Positions 42,932 through 51,506 of a stretch of DNA of 64,000 nucleotides are shown here, piece after piece (the stretch's first letter is position 1; each line of letters begins with the position of its first letter). This DNA is from Sphingobium sp. TKS (GTDB lineage Bacteria; Pseudomonadota; Alphaproteobacteria; Sphingomonadales; Sphingomonadaceae): contig NZ_CP005086.1 in assembly GCF_001563265.1 (NCBI RefSeq), forward strand, positions 124,001-188,000. Direction: 5' to 3'. Under the pieces are notes generated by a model. That model saw nothing but the letters and a program-made list of their open reading frames with translations. It did not search any database and was not told the DNA's origin. A program made the translations under genes and the position numbers.

Positions 42932-43516
42932 CTATGAGGTACAAGACGGCGGCAACGCCGCTCGATCAACCGCCAGTCGGCGCATGCCTTCATAGTTCTG
43001 GCCCCATAGACCAATGCGTTGCCGGGCCGCCTGCTGCATCAGCTTCACATAGGCACCGCCAGAATATCGCCGATAATCTACGGCATAGCCCTGCGCGACC
43101 ATTGTGGCTGCGAGGCTCGCCCCATTTTTCTTCAGGCGACATGAGAGGTTCAGTCGACCATAGCTGGTTGCGGGGCTGCGACACTGCTGTTCCTGGCGAA
43201 GCGCGACATCAAACAAGCTGGCTGCACACTCGACGCCCCCATCGCGCTGAACCAGACCTGCCATCGTCTGCGCTGACAGCCGCTTGAGCTGTGGAAGATC
43301 ATCGTCCGGCGCATCAATCCCAACAGTGCGAACCGTTGATCCCGCTACCTCCAGCGTATCACCATCAATCACTCGGGGTGCTGGATCGATTAATCGCAGC
43401 GACGCAATTCGTCCGATCTGCTGCTTTTGCTGTGCCAAGGCATAGACCGACACCGCACCAAACATCAGCGCAAGCATGACCCGTTGATGGTTGGGAAGCC
43501 CAGGAAACAGCTTCAC
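42932..43516 (-). CDS. staphylococcal-nuclease-like (SNase) protein
   Basis: A 194-residue protein with an N-terminal membrane or signal segment ('VMLALMFGAVSVYALA'). The SNase domain is 'PAPRVIDGDTLEVAGSTVRT' followed by 'VGIDAPDDD', with Asp and Arg positions of the calcium and phosphate site visible. 'YGRLNLSCRLKKNGASLAAT' comes before the final helix. Such secreted or periplasmic nucleases are frequent cargo at the edges of conjugation modules. Its start overlaps the stop of the primase gene (ATGA), so both are one transcript. Confidence 0.82.
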   Translation of the reverse strand: MKLFPGLPNHQRVMLALMFGAVSVYALAQQKQQIGRIASLRLIDPAPRVIDGDTLEVAGSTVRTVGIDAPDDDLPQLKRLSAQTMAGLVQRDGGVECAASLFDVALRQEQQCRSPATSYGRLNLSCRLKKNGASLAATMVAQGYAVDYRRYSGGAYVKLMQQAARQRIGLWGQNYEGMRRLAVDRAALPPSCTS

Positions 43517-44397
43517 TGCGAACGGATCTCACGCAAAAGGTCATTCCAGTCGCCAGAGTGCGGCGGCAGCTTCACATCGAGCTGCCGCCCCTTGTCAGTG
43601 AGATGCGGCTCCGCGCGTTCAATGGCGCGCTCTGCCTCACCGCCATGCTGGCTATAGATGATGATCTTGTGGATGCTCTCGGGAATGGTGATGGCCTGAT
43701 ATCGTTCGATCCCCAACACCGGCCACACGAAGGTTTCCGGCTCCAGCATGTTCATGACGCTCGCGGCGTCCTCAACCCCTTCTGCGAGCCGCAATATGCC
43801 ATCGGCAGGAATTCCACCCCATCGTACGGCGCCACCACCAGGGTTTCCCAACAACCTCTTGGGCTTGGTGATCGCAGCCTTGCCCTTCCCGTCAGCCTGC
43901 AAAAAGGTGCGGTGGATGGCGACCACACCGATATCTTCTTCAACCGGAACAATGAGAGCAGGCGCAAAAGCCTTGTCCTCACCGCCGCCAAACTGACAGC
44001 GTGCATCAAAGCGGGCGGTGATGCCCGTCGGCACGATCGCCCGACCGCGGATATACCGTTCCGCGAGACTGCCGATGAAGGGATCGGCAAAGCGCCACGT
44101 AGATAGCGCCAGCTTATTGAAGTCGGCCTTCCCTCCCTCATGGCGTCGGCCAGGATCATGGCCAGCCGGCGGAGCGAATTGGCCGGTGCGCAGCGCTTCG
44201 ACAATGGCATCGGAGGTGCAGCCGGCGAAGCAGTGAAAGAGCACCGCTTTGCGGCCGACCCGGACCGACAGGCTGGGATCGCCATCGGCATGGGCGGGAC
44301 AGCGGCACATGGCGTAATCACCCTGCCATTTGCCGCCAAGCTGTCGGACGATGCGTTCGGCATCTCGTGCCACCGCGTCGGGATTGCGACCGCTCAC
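43513..44397 (-). CDS. plasmid-type DNA primase (CHC2 zinc finger, Toprim)
   Basis: A 294-residue protein. The N-terminal zinc-binding CHC2 motif is 'CRCPAHADGDPSLSVRVG' with 'FHCFAGCTSDAIVEAL', and a Toprim-like domain occupies the C-terminal half ('LAEGVEDAASVMNMLEPETF' with the conserved Glu, and 'ITIPESIHKIIIYSQHGGEA'). The Asp pair expected at 'DxD' in Toprim reads 'SQHGG', so the motif is degenerate. Plasmid conjugation systems use such enzymes to prime transferred strands. Start: GTG 44397, five bases after GAGGAGG. Confidence 0.82.
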   Translation of the reverse strand: MSGRNPDAVARDAERIVRQLGGKWQGDYAMCRCPAHADGDPSLSVRVGRKAVLFHCFAGCTSDAIVEALRTGQFAPPAGHDPGRRHEGGKADFNKLALSTWRFADPFIGSLAERYIRGRAIVPTGITARFDARCQFGGGEDKAFAPALIVPVEEDIGVVAIHRTFLQADGKGKAAITKPKRLLGNPGGGAVRWGGIPADGILRLAEGVEDAASVMNMLEPETFVWPVLGIERYQAITIPESIHKIIIYSQHGGEAERAIERAEPHLTDKGRQLDVKLPPHSGDWNDLLREIRSQ

Positions 44398-44454
44398 TGG
44401 ACCTCCTCTCACTTGCCACTTACCCTAAGGCTAATAAGAATAACGTCACGATAC

Positions 44455-44478
44455 CAGCGATATATATATAAATCGCTG
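44455..44478. promoter_or_regulatory. palindromic operator candidate between divergent genes
   Basis: CAGCGAT (44455-44461) and ATCGCTG (44472-44478) are perfect inverted arms around a 10-base AT-only centre (TATATA-like). It lies in the 92-bp gap between the primase gene (minus) and the gene at 44490 (plus), the natural place for an operator controlling both directions. The AT-only centre could also supply a -10 element. Confidence 0.55.
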
Positions 44479-44489
44479 CATGAGGTAAA

Positions 44490-44780
44490 ATGGAACTCGA
44501 ACTGATCCTGGAACGCGAACTCACATCCCATCGCCCGGTCGCGGGCACGATCACCGACATTCAGGTGCATCAACGGGATGACGATGGCAAGTGGTACATC
44601 AACGTCCGGGTCAGCTGGCGCGGTTCGACGCCCTACCATGTCGCACTCTACGATAAGAAAAGAATCCGTTTATATTCAAAGATTTCATCAGCCATTCGCC
44701 ATATTGTGAATGCCTATGGCTACAGCGCGATGATTGGCGTCAATCCATCGCCCCAATGGAACGATCCATCCCGTTTCTGA
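44490..44780 (+). CDS. small protein of unknown function, conjugation-module leader
   Basis: A 96-residue acidic-basic protein with no family I recognise. 'DIQVHQRDDDGKWYINVRVS' and 'YHVALYDKKRIRLYSKISSA' look like a small beta-rich fold followed by a helix ending 'HIVNAYGYSAMIGVNPSP'. It has an AGGTAAA ribosome-binding site and starts 12 bases after the operator-like palindrome, so it may be a regulator of the module. It is the first plus-strand gene before the virB operon. Confidence 0.6.
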   Translation: MELELILERELTSHRPVAGTITDIQVHQRDDDGKWYINVRVSWRGSTPYHVALYDKKRIRLYSKISSAIRHIVNAYGYSAMIGVNPSPQWNDPSRF

Positions 44781-44886
44781 AATCGAAAAACCAGATAATC
44801 CCGTAGTTTCAGGAATTTGCTTCATCGGGGCAGGCTAGGCAGTGCCCTGAAAGCGACTTAAGCTGTTTTTCCATAGAGGTGAAAAC

Positions 44887-45264
44887 ATGCGAAATCGCTT
44901 GTCTATTTCCTTCGGCGTTGCTGCATGCCTTTTGACGTGTGCTACGCCCTATTCGGCCAAGGCCGCCGACAGCACATGGGCTTGTGAGGTGCTGCTGTGC
45001 GCGAGCAATCCAGGCGGCTGGATGCAATATGCGCAGTGCGTGCCTCCTATCCGCAAACTGCTGCGGAGCCTTGCCCTGGGCGGGAGCTTTCCGACATGCA
45101 CCGCCGGCGGTGTCAGGGCGGCGAAGTACAGTGAGCCGAAAAATGGGCGACCCGGCGCTGTCGTCATGACGATGCAAGATGGCAGCCGACAGACCTATTT
45201 TGTCCCGACACAAGCGGAGGTGGCGCAAGCCGAGGCCTCCGCCATCCCGGGTGGGCCGCAATAA
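44887..45264 (+). CDS. TrbM/KikA-family conjugal transfer protein
   Basis: A 125-residue exported protein with a signal peptide (about residues 1-26, ending 'YSAKA'). The mature part begins 'ADSTWACEVLLCASNPGGWM' and has four Cys in the pattern of KikA/TrbM proteins ('YAQCVPPIRKLL', 'GSFPTCTAGG'), which form disulfides in the periplasm. The family accompanies P-type and IncN-type transfer systems; its role is not settled. RBS GAGGTGAA. Its stop overlaps the start of virB1 (TAATG). Confidence 0.82.
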   Translation: MRNRLSISFGVAACLLTCATPYSAKAADSTWACEVLLCASNPGGWMQYAQCVPPIRKLLRSLALGGSFPTCTAGGVRAAKYSEPKNGRPGAVVMTMQDGSRQTYFVPTQAEVAQAEASAIPGGPQ

Positions 45265-45941
45265 TGCAGTTCACGACCGCCGCGATCCTGGGATTGGCAG
45301 CACAATGCGCAAGCGGCGTTGCCCCATCCACGATTGCAGCCGTGGTGCATACCGAAAGCAAAGGTTATCAGTTTGCCCTCAACGTCAACGGTGTGGCCCG
45401 GCAACCCGATCGCCCGACCAATGCGGCGGATGCGGCGCGCATCGCGCGCAGCTACATCGCCAAAGGCTATTCGGTTGATCTTGGCCTTGGGCAGATCAAC
45501 TCCAACAATATGAATGCGCTCGGTCTTACATGGGTCAGCGTGTTCGATCCCTGCACCAATATCAGCGCGGCCGGACAGGTGCTTGCGGGCAATTACCATC
45601 GGGTCCGCGACGGCAGGATGCCCCAGGAGGCCCTGCGCATCGCTCTCTCGATGTACAATACCGGCAGCCAGATTCGCGGTTTTCGCAACGGCTATGTGCA
45701 TCGTGTGCTGAGCAACGCTGGCGTCGCCAATGGTGTGACCCCTGTTGCCTATGCCGCGCCGATAAGCGCCGCAGAAGGCGTCAAGGAGAGCCAGCCCCCA
45801 ACGACGACGCTGGCCGAGCTTGCCGCTGAAAATATGGCCGATGCCGGGCCGACACCGGCGGCATCACCACCGCCCGCCTGGGACGTCTTCTCCCGCGCGG
45901 CTTTCGAGCATGCCCGCCACGCGGAAATAGGAGGAAGCTGA
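45264..45941 (+). CDS. virB1: VirB1-like lytic transglycosylase
   Basis: A 225-residue murein hydrolase. The SLT domain starts near residue 7 with 'CASGVAPSTIAAVVHTESKG', in which Glu of 'HTESKG' is the catalytic residue, then 'GLGQINSNNMNALGLTWVSV' and 'ALSMYNTGSQIRGFRNGYVH'. It opens the peptidoglycan so that the secretion channel can assemble. The C-terminal ~70 residues are low-complexity Ala/Pro-rich. No clear signal peptide is seen beyond the hydrophobic start. It is first in the virB order and is overlapped by the virB2 start. Confidence 0.9.
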   Translation: MQFTTAAILGLAAQCASGVAPSTIAAVVHTESKGYQFALNVNGVARQPDRPTNAADAARIARSYIAKGYSVDLGLGQINSNNMNALGLTWVSVFDPCTNISAAGQVLAGNYHRVRDGRMPQEALRIALSMYNTGSQIRGFRNGYVHRVLSNAGVANGVTPVAYAAPISAAEGVKESQPPTTTLAELAAENMADAGPTPAASPPPAWDVFSRAAFEHARHAEIGGS

Positions 45942-46318
45942 TGAAATTGAGCGCAGTCTCGCAAATACACCCGTGGCCGGTACGATCGTCCGTCCAGCGC
46001 TATGCAAGGGGCATGTCACCACTGCAACGCAGGGTGACGTCATTTGCCGCCATAGCCGCTATCGTCAGCATTGCGACGCTCCTCTCTCCCGACCCCGCTT
46101 TTGCCCAATCTGCTAATCTGGAGGGCTTCGCCAATAATGTGCTCAGCCTACTCAGCAATGGCCTGCTGCGCGCCTTGGCGGTGATCGCGGTCATCATCGC
46201 GGGCGCGGGATGGCTAATGGGGCGGGTCAACACCGGTGGCCTTGTCACGGTGATCATCGGGATTGCGATCATCTTTTCCGCGCCGTGGATCGTGGATCAG
46301 ATCGCAGGCTCCGCCTGA
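45941..46318 (+). CDS. virB2: VirB2-like pilin
   Basis: A 125-residue prepilin. It has an unusually long N-terminal region (about 50 residues) with the signal peptide ending at 'DPAFAQ'. The mature ~75-residue pilin has two hydrophobic helices ('LRALAVIAVIIAGAGWLMGR' and 'LVTVIIGIAIIFSAPWIVDQ') with the positively charged turn between, as in VirB2/TrbC. The ATG overlaps the virB1 stop. Confidence 0.88.
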   Translation: MKLSAVSQIHPWPVRSSVQRYARGMSPLQRRVTSFAAIAAIVSIATLLSPDPAFAQSANLEGFANNVLSLLSNGLLRALAVIAVIIAGAGWLMGRVNTGGLVTVIIGIAIIFSAPWIVDQIAGSA

Positions 46319-46376
46319 TAGCCAAGCGGCTCGACACGATGCCGGGCCGCCATTTTCTGAGAGCCAGGAGGACCGC

Positions 46377-46721
46377 TTGGGCGAGGAGAGAGAAGAAATA
46401 GCGCGCAACACGCTGTTCCTGGCAGTGACGCGCCCTGCCCTATGGGCCGGTATCCCAATTGAGGCCGCCGTGCCGATCCTGTTGGTTTCGGCGATCGTTC
46501 TCATCGGCACCAATAATCCGATCTATGCCCTCATCACGGCGGCTGTCTGCTATGGCCTCGCCCGCATCGTGGTGCGTCAGGATGTGAATGCCTTTCGGCT
46601 GATTTTCCTGTTCTTCCGCACCAAGGCGGCGAACCGCAACCGGACCTTCTGGGGCGGATCGAGCTACACCCCCCTTCCCCTCAAGGGCATCGCGCGCAAG
46701 GGCTTCGGCCGCCATGGCTAG
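46377..46721 (+). CDS. virB3: VirB3-like inner-membrane protein
   Basis: A 114-residue protein with one hydrophobic hairpin. 'EIARNTLFLAVTRPALWAGI' is the conserved VirB3 start, followed by 'PILLVSAIVLIGTNNPIYAL', and 'FRLIFLFFRTKAANRNRTFW' ends the family core. Its start codon is TTG, six bases after AGGAGG; no ATG exists in the right place. The stop overlaps the virB4 start by eight bases. Confidence 0.85.
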   Translation: MGEEREEIARNTLFLAVTRPALWAGIPIEAAVPILLVSAIVLIGTNNPIYALITAAVCYGLARIVVRQDVNAFRLIFLFFRTKAANRNRTFWGGSSYTPLPLKGIARKGFGRHG

Positions 46722-49104
46722 TGCCCATCGCCTCTCAGCCCAGGTGCCGTTGAAGGTCGCGCTCAAGGAAGTGATGCCGACCAAGTTTCTGCCTTATGCC
46801 CGGCATATCAACGACCAGATGATCATGCTCGATTCTGGCGCCATTATGCTCAGCTTCGAGTTACAGGGGCGCGCCTTCGAAACCGCCGATGTTCGCGACC
46901 TCAACGATTGGCACGCCAAATTGAATGGCATGCTCCGCAACCTCCATGATGACCGCCTCTCCATCTGGACGCATCTTGTAAGAGCGCGGGTCGAACAATA
47001 TCCCGGCGGCAATTTCCGATCGAAATTCGCCAGCGATCTGGATGCCGCCTATTTCGGTCGGATCAACCGCGAGCGGATGTTCATCAACCGCTTCTTTGTC
47101 ACCCTGCTGGTGCGCCCTTCTGCGCATGGCGCCGACAAGCTCATTCATCTCTTCCGGTCCAAAGGCAGGAATGACGCGGCCGCCAATGCAGTCGATCAGA
47201 ATCTAATCGAGTTCCTGGAAGACAAGGCCCGGGATTTCGAGAAGCTGATGGCCCGCTGCGAGCCACGCCGCCTCGCCATCTATGGGCAGCGCGGCCTTAA
47301 ATTCTCCGAACCGCTGGAAGTCGCCGAGATGGTGATGACCGGCCGCTATCGCCGCGTGCCGATCATTCGCGGTCATCTGGGCAGCGCACTCTATCGGCAG
47401 CGGGTCATTTTCGGGGGAGAGACCGTGGAAGTCCGCGATGCGGATCGCAGTTCGTTCGGCGGCATATTCGGAATTCGCGAATATCCCGCCTTTACCACGC
47501 CTCGCCAGTTTGAATCCCTCCTCGCCGTCGATTTCGGGTTCGTCCTCACCCAATCCTTCACCTTCCTTGGCCGCGCCACCGCAGCGGAGCGCTTTCGCCT
47601 GCGGCAGCGTCAGATGGAGAATGCCGACGATCGGGCTATCAGCCAGATGCACGATCTGGTCGATGCGGCCGACGATCTCATGTCGAACCGCTTCGTGCTC
47701 GGCGACCATCATTTTACCCTGGCCGTCTATGGCGGCAGCCTTAAATCCCTGCGCGATCATATGTCGATCGCGCGTGCCGCGCTTGCAGACACAGGCATGG
47801 TGGCAGCACGCGAGGGGGCCGCCCTGGAAGCCGCCTATTGGAGCCAGCTTGTCGGCAATTTTGCATGGCGGGCGCGGCCGGCGCCGATCACGTCGCTCAA
47901 TTTCGCGGCCTTCTCGCCCTTCCATACCTATCCCGCTGGTCACGCAACCGGCAATCATTGGGGCGACGCCATCGCGCTACTCAAGACTAGCGCGCGCAGC
48001 CCCTATTTCTTCAGCTTCCACAAGCGAGATGTCGGACACACGATGGTCATCGGCCCGACTGGCGGTGGCAAGACGGTCCTCTTGAACTTCCTCATGGCAC
48101 AGGCGGAAAAGACCGGTGCCCGGCAGATCTTCATCGACAAGGATCGCGGCGCCCAGATTTTTGTGCTGGCGAGCGGCGGCAGCTATCTGACGCTCGCCAA
48201 CGGCGCACCGACGGGCTTCGCTCCATTGAAGGCATTGTCGGACACGCCGGAAGACCGCGCATGGCTATCGCTGTGGATCCGCCAATTGGTTCGCGTCGAA
48301 GGACGGGCCATTTCCATTCAGGAAGAAAAGCGGATTGATGATGGCATTGCGGCCGTCATGAAACTGCCGCCCGCTGCCCGCTCGCTCGATGCGTTGCGGA
48401 CCATGCTCGGCATGGCCGATGAAGGCGGGGTGGGCGCGAGGCTGGAGAAATGGACCTCGCGCGGCGCGCTGGGCTGGGTGTTCGATAACGCCGCAGACGA
48501 AATGACGCTCGACGCCCGCTTCATCGGCTTCGACATGACCGATTTTCTCGACAATGCCGATATTCGCGCTCCGTTGATGCTCTATCTGTTCCATCGCATC
48601 GACAAGCTGCTGACCGGCGAGCGCACCATGATCGTGATCGACGAATTCTGGAAGGCGCTGGGTGACAATGCATTTCGCAGCTTCGCGCAGGACGGCTTGA
48701 AGACATACCGCAAGCGCAATGCGCTCATGGTGTTCGCGACCCAATCGCCCGGCGATGCGCTCAAGAGCGACATCAGCCATTCCATCCTTGAGCAGGTCGC
48801 GACGAAGATAATGCTCCCCAACCCCAATGGCCAGCGGCGGGACTATATCGAGGGCTTCTCCATGACGGAGGCCGAATTTGTCCTCATCCGCGAGGAGCTT
48901 GCCCAAGAATCCCACAAATTTCTGGTGAAGCAGGGTCACGATTCTGTTGTCGTCGAATTGGATCTGACCGGCCTCGACAATGAGCTGGCCGTTTTGTCAG
49001 GCCGGGCGGAAACGACCGCCGTCGCCTGCGAGGTGATCGCCGAACATGGCCGCGATCCTGCCACGTGGCTCCCCATTTTCCATCAGCGCCGACGCTCAAG
49101 TTGA
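46714..49104 (+). CDS. virB4: VirB4-like secretion ATPase
   Basis: A 796-residue ATPase energising the type IV channel. Walker A is 'VIGPTGGGKTVLLNFLMAQ' near residue 450, Walker B 'TMIVIDEFWKAL' near 635, with 'FATQSPGDALKSDISHSILE' as the motif III region. The N-terminal CagE/TrbE domain ('FLPYARHINDQMIMLDSGAI') is complete, so the protein has the full family length. Confidence 0.93.
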   Translation: MASAHRLSAQVPLKVALKEVMPTKFLPYARHINDQMIMLDSGAIMLSFELQGRAFETADVRDLNDWHAKLNGMLRNLHDDRLSIWTHLVRARVEQYPGGNFRSKFASDLDAAYFGRINRERMFINRFFVTLLVRPSAHGADKLIHLFRSKGRNDAAANAVDQNLIEFLEDKARDFEKLMARCEPRRLAIYGQRGLKFSEPLEVAEMVMTGRYRRVPIIRGHLGSALYRQRVIFGGETVEVRDADRSSFGGIFGIREYPAFTTPRQFESLLAVDFGFVLTQSFTFLGRATAAERFRLRQRQMENADDRAISQMHDLVDAADDLMSNRFVLGDHHFTLAVYGGSLKSLRDHMSIARAALADTGMVAAREGAALEAAYWSQLVGNFAWRARPAPITSLNFAAFSPFHTYPAGHATGNHWGDAIALLKTSARSPYFFSFHKRDVGHTMVIGPTGGGKTVLLNFLMAQAEKTGARQIFIDKDRGAQIFVLASGGSYLTLANGAPTGFAPLKALSDTPEDRAWLSLWIRQLVRVEGRAISIQEEKRIDDGIAAVMKLPPAARSLDALRTMLGMADEGGVGARLEKWTSRGALGWVFDNAADEMTLDARFIGFDMTDFLDNADIRAPLMLYLFHRIDKLLTGERTMIVIDEFWKALGDNAFRSFAQDGLKTYRKRNALMVFATQSPGDALKSDISHSILEQVATKIMLPNPNGQRRDYIEGFSMTEAEFVLIREELAQESHKFLVKQGHDSVVVELDLTGLDNELAVLSGRAETTAVACEVIAEHGRDPATWLPIFHQRRRSS

Positions 49105-49118
49105 GAGGAGAGGTAAGG

Positions 49119-49829
49119 ATGAAGGGCAAAAGACTTCACTATTGGGTGGCAGGGGCCTCGCTTCTGACCATCGCAACGTCAGCGCAGGCGCAGGGAATCC
49201 CCGTCAGCGATACCCGTGGCTTATTCCAGCAGCTGGAGCAAGTTCGCCAGGGCGTGTCGATGCTGCAGCAGGGCGCCAATCAACTTCAGCAGGCCCGCGA
49301 CCTGTATCGCGATCTCAACAAGGCGACCGATATCGGGAGCATTGCGAGCAGCCTGCGCACCGACGCCATGCGAGAGTTGAACGTGTCTTCCGGCAGTCTG
49401 GACGGTTATGCCAACGGAAATCTGGATGTGATCGGTCGTCTGCGTGGCCGTTCCGACAGCGTGTATCAAGGCTTGATGGGGCAGCTGTCCCCCGATGTCT
49501 CGGACAGCACGCGCGCAAGCTATGAGACCGGCGCACGAAGCGCGGCCGTTACGGCGGGCCTGGCGGGATCGGTGGGCGATTCCGTGACAAGTCGCCGCGA
49601 AGGCCTGGAAGAACTGCGCAGCCGCCTGGCCACCGCGAACTCAGCGGCAGAACGCGCCGACATGAGCGCTCGCCTTCAGCTGGAACAGGCGCAGATGACG
49701 AATGACATGATGGCCCTGCAAGCGGTCGAGCTGCAACGCCGCGCGAAGGCCGAAGCCGATTATCAGGGATATGTCACGCTCCAGCAGCGGGAAGCCGCGA
49801 AATTCCGTCGCCAGATGGGGATCGACTAA
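49119..49829 (+). CDS. virB5: VirB5-like minor pilin
   Basis: A 236-residue exported protein: signal peptide about residues 1-25 ending 'TSAQAQG'. The mature chain is a helical bundle with a Gln-rich coiled-coil segment 'FQQLEQVRQGVSMLQQGANQ' and a second long helix near the C-terminus. VirB5 sits at the pilus tip and helps recipient recognition. ATG with GGAGAGG upstream. Confidence 0.88.
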   Translation: MKGKRLHYWVAGASLLTIATSAQAQGIPVSDTRGLFQQLEQVRQGVSMLQQGANQLQQARDLYRDLNKATDIGSIASSLRTDAMRELNVSSGSLDGYANGNLDVIGRLRGRSDSVYQGLMGQLSPDVSDSTRASYETGARSAAVTAGLAGSVGDSVTSRREGLEELRSRLATANSAAERADMSARLQLEQAQMTNDMMALQAVELQRRAKAEADYQGYVTLQQREAAKFRRQMGID

Positions 49830-50134
49830 TGCGGATACCACTTATCCTTGCCGCCACCTCCCTGGCGCTGTCTGCGTGCTCGCCGTCCGAGAAGGCGCAG
49901 ACGGGAGACGGCCTTCGTTCAGACATTCCTCTTCGCACGGTCGCGTATTTCATCAAAAATGACAGCGATCGGGCTGAAATGGACGCAGTATGTACCGCTT
50001 GGAAGGGTTCGCAGCGCCCGATCACGAGCTGGCCCGCTGTTGTGACCGAAAACTGCAACAATGCCGACACCGCTCGATATCAGCTGATCCAAAAGCGCGA
50101 GCGTGAAAAATTCAAAAAGCAAATGGGCATCTGA
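49829..50134 (+). CDS. EexN-type entry-exclusion lipoprotein
   Basis: A 101-residue lipoprotein. The lipobox is 'LALSAC' (Cys about residue 17). The mature part reads 'RTVAYFIKNDSDRAEMDAVC' and 'VVTENCNNADTARYQLIQKR', matching the EexN family, whose 'TVxYFxxHPxExxxxxxxC' and 'NCxNA' elements are here recognisable. EexN blocks DNA entry from identical plasmids and usually lies between virB5 and virB6, as here. It overlaps the virB5 stop by one base. Confidence 0.8.
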   Translation: MRIPLILAATSLALSACSPSEKAQTGDGLRSDIPLRTVAYFIKNDSDRAEMDAVCTAWKGSQRPITSWPAVVTENCNNADTARYQLIQKREREKFKKQMGI

Positions 50135-50156
50135 TGCCGCGATAGGGCGATAACCG

Positions 50157-51164
50157 ATGGATTTCCCGATCTTCGAGACCATGATGAATTCAGTGGATGG
50201 CGCCCTCGCCGGCATCATCGCTCTCTATTCCTCGGTGATCGGCATTATTTCTGCTCCGCTCCGTGTCGGCGTGACCATCTATATCATCCTGCTGGGCGGC
50301 GCGATCCTGAGAGGAGCTGTGCAATATCCCGCGCGTGAATTTGTCTATCGTGCGCTGAAACTCGCGGCCCTTACATGGGCAGTCAGCTCCCTCTATGGCG
50401 CGTCTGTCGGTCTATTCACAATGCATGGGTTGCCCGGTCAGTTCGCCAGCGCGCTCGGCGGTGCGGATATCAACGGTCTCGGCGGTTATTTCGACACGCT
50501 GTTACAAGGCGCGGCGCGAGCCATCGCAAAGATCACCGAAATCGTCGACGAGCATACTCAAGAGGCCGGGAAGAACTTGGTCGGCATTCCCAATAATTTT
50601 GTGGAGATCATCCTCGCTGCCATCGCCAATCTCGTCATATTGATTGCCGCTCTGCTGTCATGTGCACTCGGCTTCACAATTTGCGCCTTTGCCCTCTTCG
50701 CACTCGCGCTGCTGGCAGTCGTCGGACCACTTTTCGTGGCCGCTTTGCTATTCGATTCTACACGGGGATGGTTCTTCTCATGGATGGGGTCGGCGATCAG
50801 CTATATCATGCTGGTCGTCTTCGCGCTGCTGGTCACCCTCTTCATCTCGCAAACGACCGACACCTTCATCAACGCAATCTCGAACGAGGACAGCGTGCTG
50901 GTCGCCGCATTCAAAGCTCTGTCATTCTATGTGCTGGGCTTCTACTTCTTCCTGCAGATCCCCAGCCTGGCATCGGGCCTGGGTGGCGGTGGCCCTGCCC
51001 TGGCAGCCCAATTTGCCAACGCCGTTACAGTGAACTTCGCCCCGGCCGCTGGCCGCACCATGGCGGGCGCACCCTCAAGCGGCGTCCGCGCCATTGGTGC
51101 TGGCGCCTGGCAATTGGGTGGCAGCCGAAACGGCGGCGGCGGAACGTTGACCCGCACGCGATAG
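50157..51164 (+). CDS. virB6: VirB6-like polytopic inner-membrane protein
   Basis: A 335-residue protein with five or more hydrophobic helices, including 'VGVTIYIILLGGAILRGAVQ', 'ILAAIANLVILIAALLSCAL' and 'YIMLVVFALLVTLFISQTTD'. The conserved Trp region 'FDSTRGWFFSWMGSAISYIM' belongs to the TrbL/VirB6 domain. It forms part of the channel through the inner membrane. The C-terminal ~60 residues are Gly/Ala-rich and probably cytoplasmic or periplasmic tail. Confidence 0.88.
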   Translation: MDFPIFETMMNSVDGALAGIIALYSSVIGIISAPLRVGVTIYIILLGGAILRGAVQYPAREFVYRALKLAALTWAVSSLYGASVGLFTMHGLPGQFASALGGADINGLGGYFDTLLQGAARAIAKITEIVDEHTQEAGKNLVGIPNNFVEIILAAIANLVILIAALLSCALGFTICAFALFALALLAVVGPLFVAALLFDSTRGWFFSWMGSAISYIMLVVFALLVTLFISQTTDTFINAISNEDSVLVAAFKALSFYVLGFYFFLQIPSLASGLGGGGPALAAQFANAVTVNFAPAAGRTMAGAPSSGVRAIGAGAWQLGGSRNGGGGTLTRTR

Positions 51165-51174
51165 GAGAAATGCC

Positions 51175-51504
51175 GTGAATATCGTCAAGGCCCTCGTGCC
51201 GCTTGCCCTTCTTACCATTCCATTGGCCGCCCCCGTCTTTGCGGCCAAGGAAGCCAAGGTCCCGCGCTGCAATGGCCAGTCCAAGCGGCCCGCCAACCCC
51301 TATGGGACAATCCTCCCGACGCTCCCCGCGCGCGGTGCTGCGGCACCCACGCCTGCAATCCCGCCGACCCAGTTCTTTCCTTCACCCAGCAGTCCGCAAA
51401 GCGATGGTCCAGCAGCGAAGGTGGATCGCGTGCCACCGATCAGCGAGGCCACGCCTCCCCCTGCCCCCGGCGCGACCTCTCGCGCCGTCTATGCGAGTTG
51501 CTGA
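51175..51504 (+). CDS. VirB7-position exported protein
   Basis: A 109-residue protein with a signal peptide (about residues 1-23, 'LLTIPLAAPVFA') followed by 'AKEAKVPRCNGQSKRPANPY' and a Pro/Ala/Ser-rich stretch. VirB7 is normally a short lipoprotein that pairs with VirB9, but no lipobox Cys follows the signal here; the two Cys are at residue ~32 and the C-terminal residue. It may be a functional substitute. GTG start with GGAGAAA upstream. Its end overlaps the in-frame TTG just before virB8. Confidence 0.6.
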   Translation: MNIVKALVPLALLTIPLAAPVFAAKEAKVPRCNGQSKRPANPYGTILPTLPARGAAAPTPAIPPTQFFPSPSSPQSDGPAAKVDRVPPISEATPPPAPGATSRAVYASC

Positions 51505-51506
51505 CC

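Noticed and set aside
47203..47958. 251-residue minus-strand frame
   Set aside because: Fully inside virB4 on the opposite strand; composition is that of a shadow.
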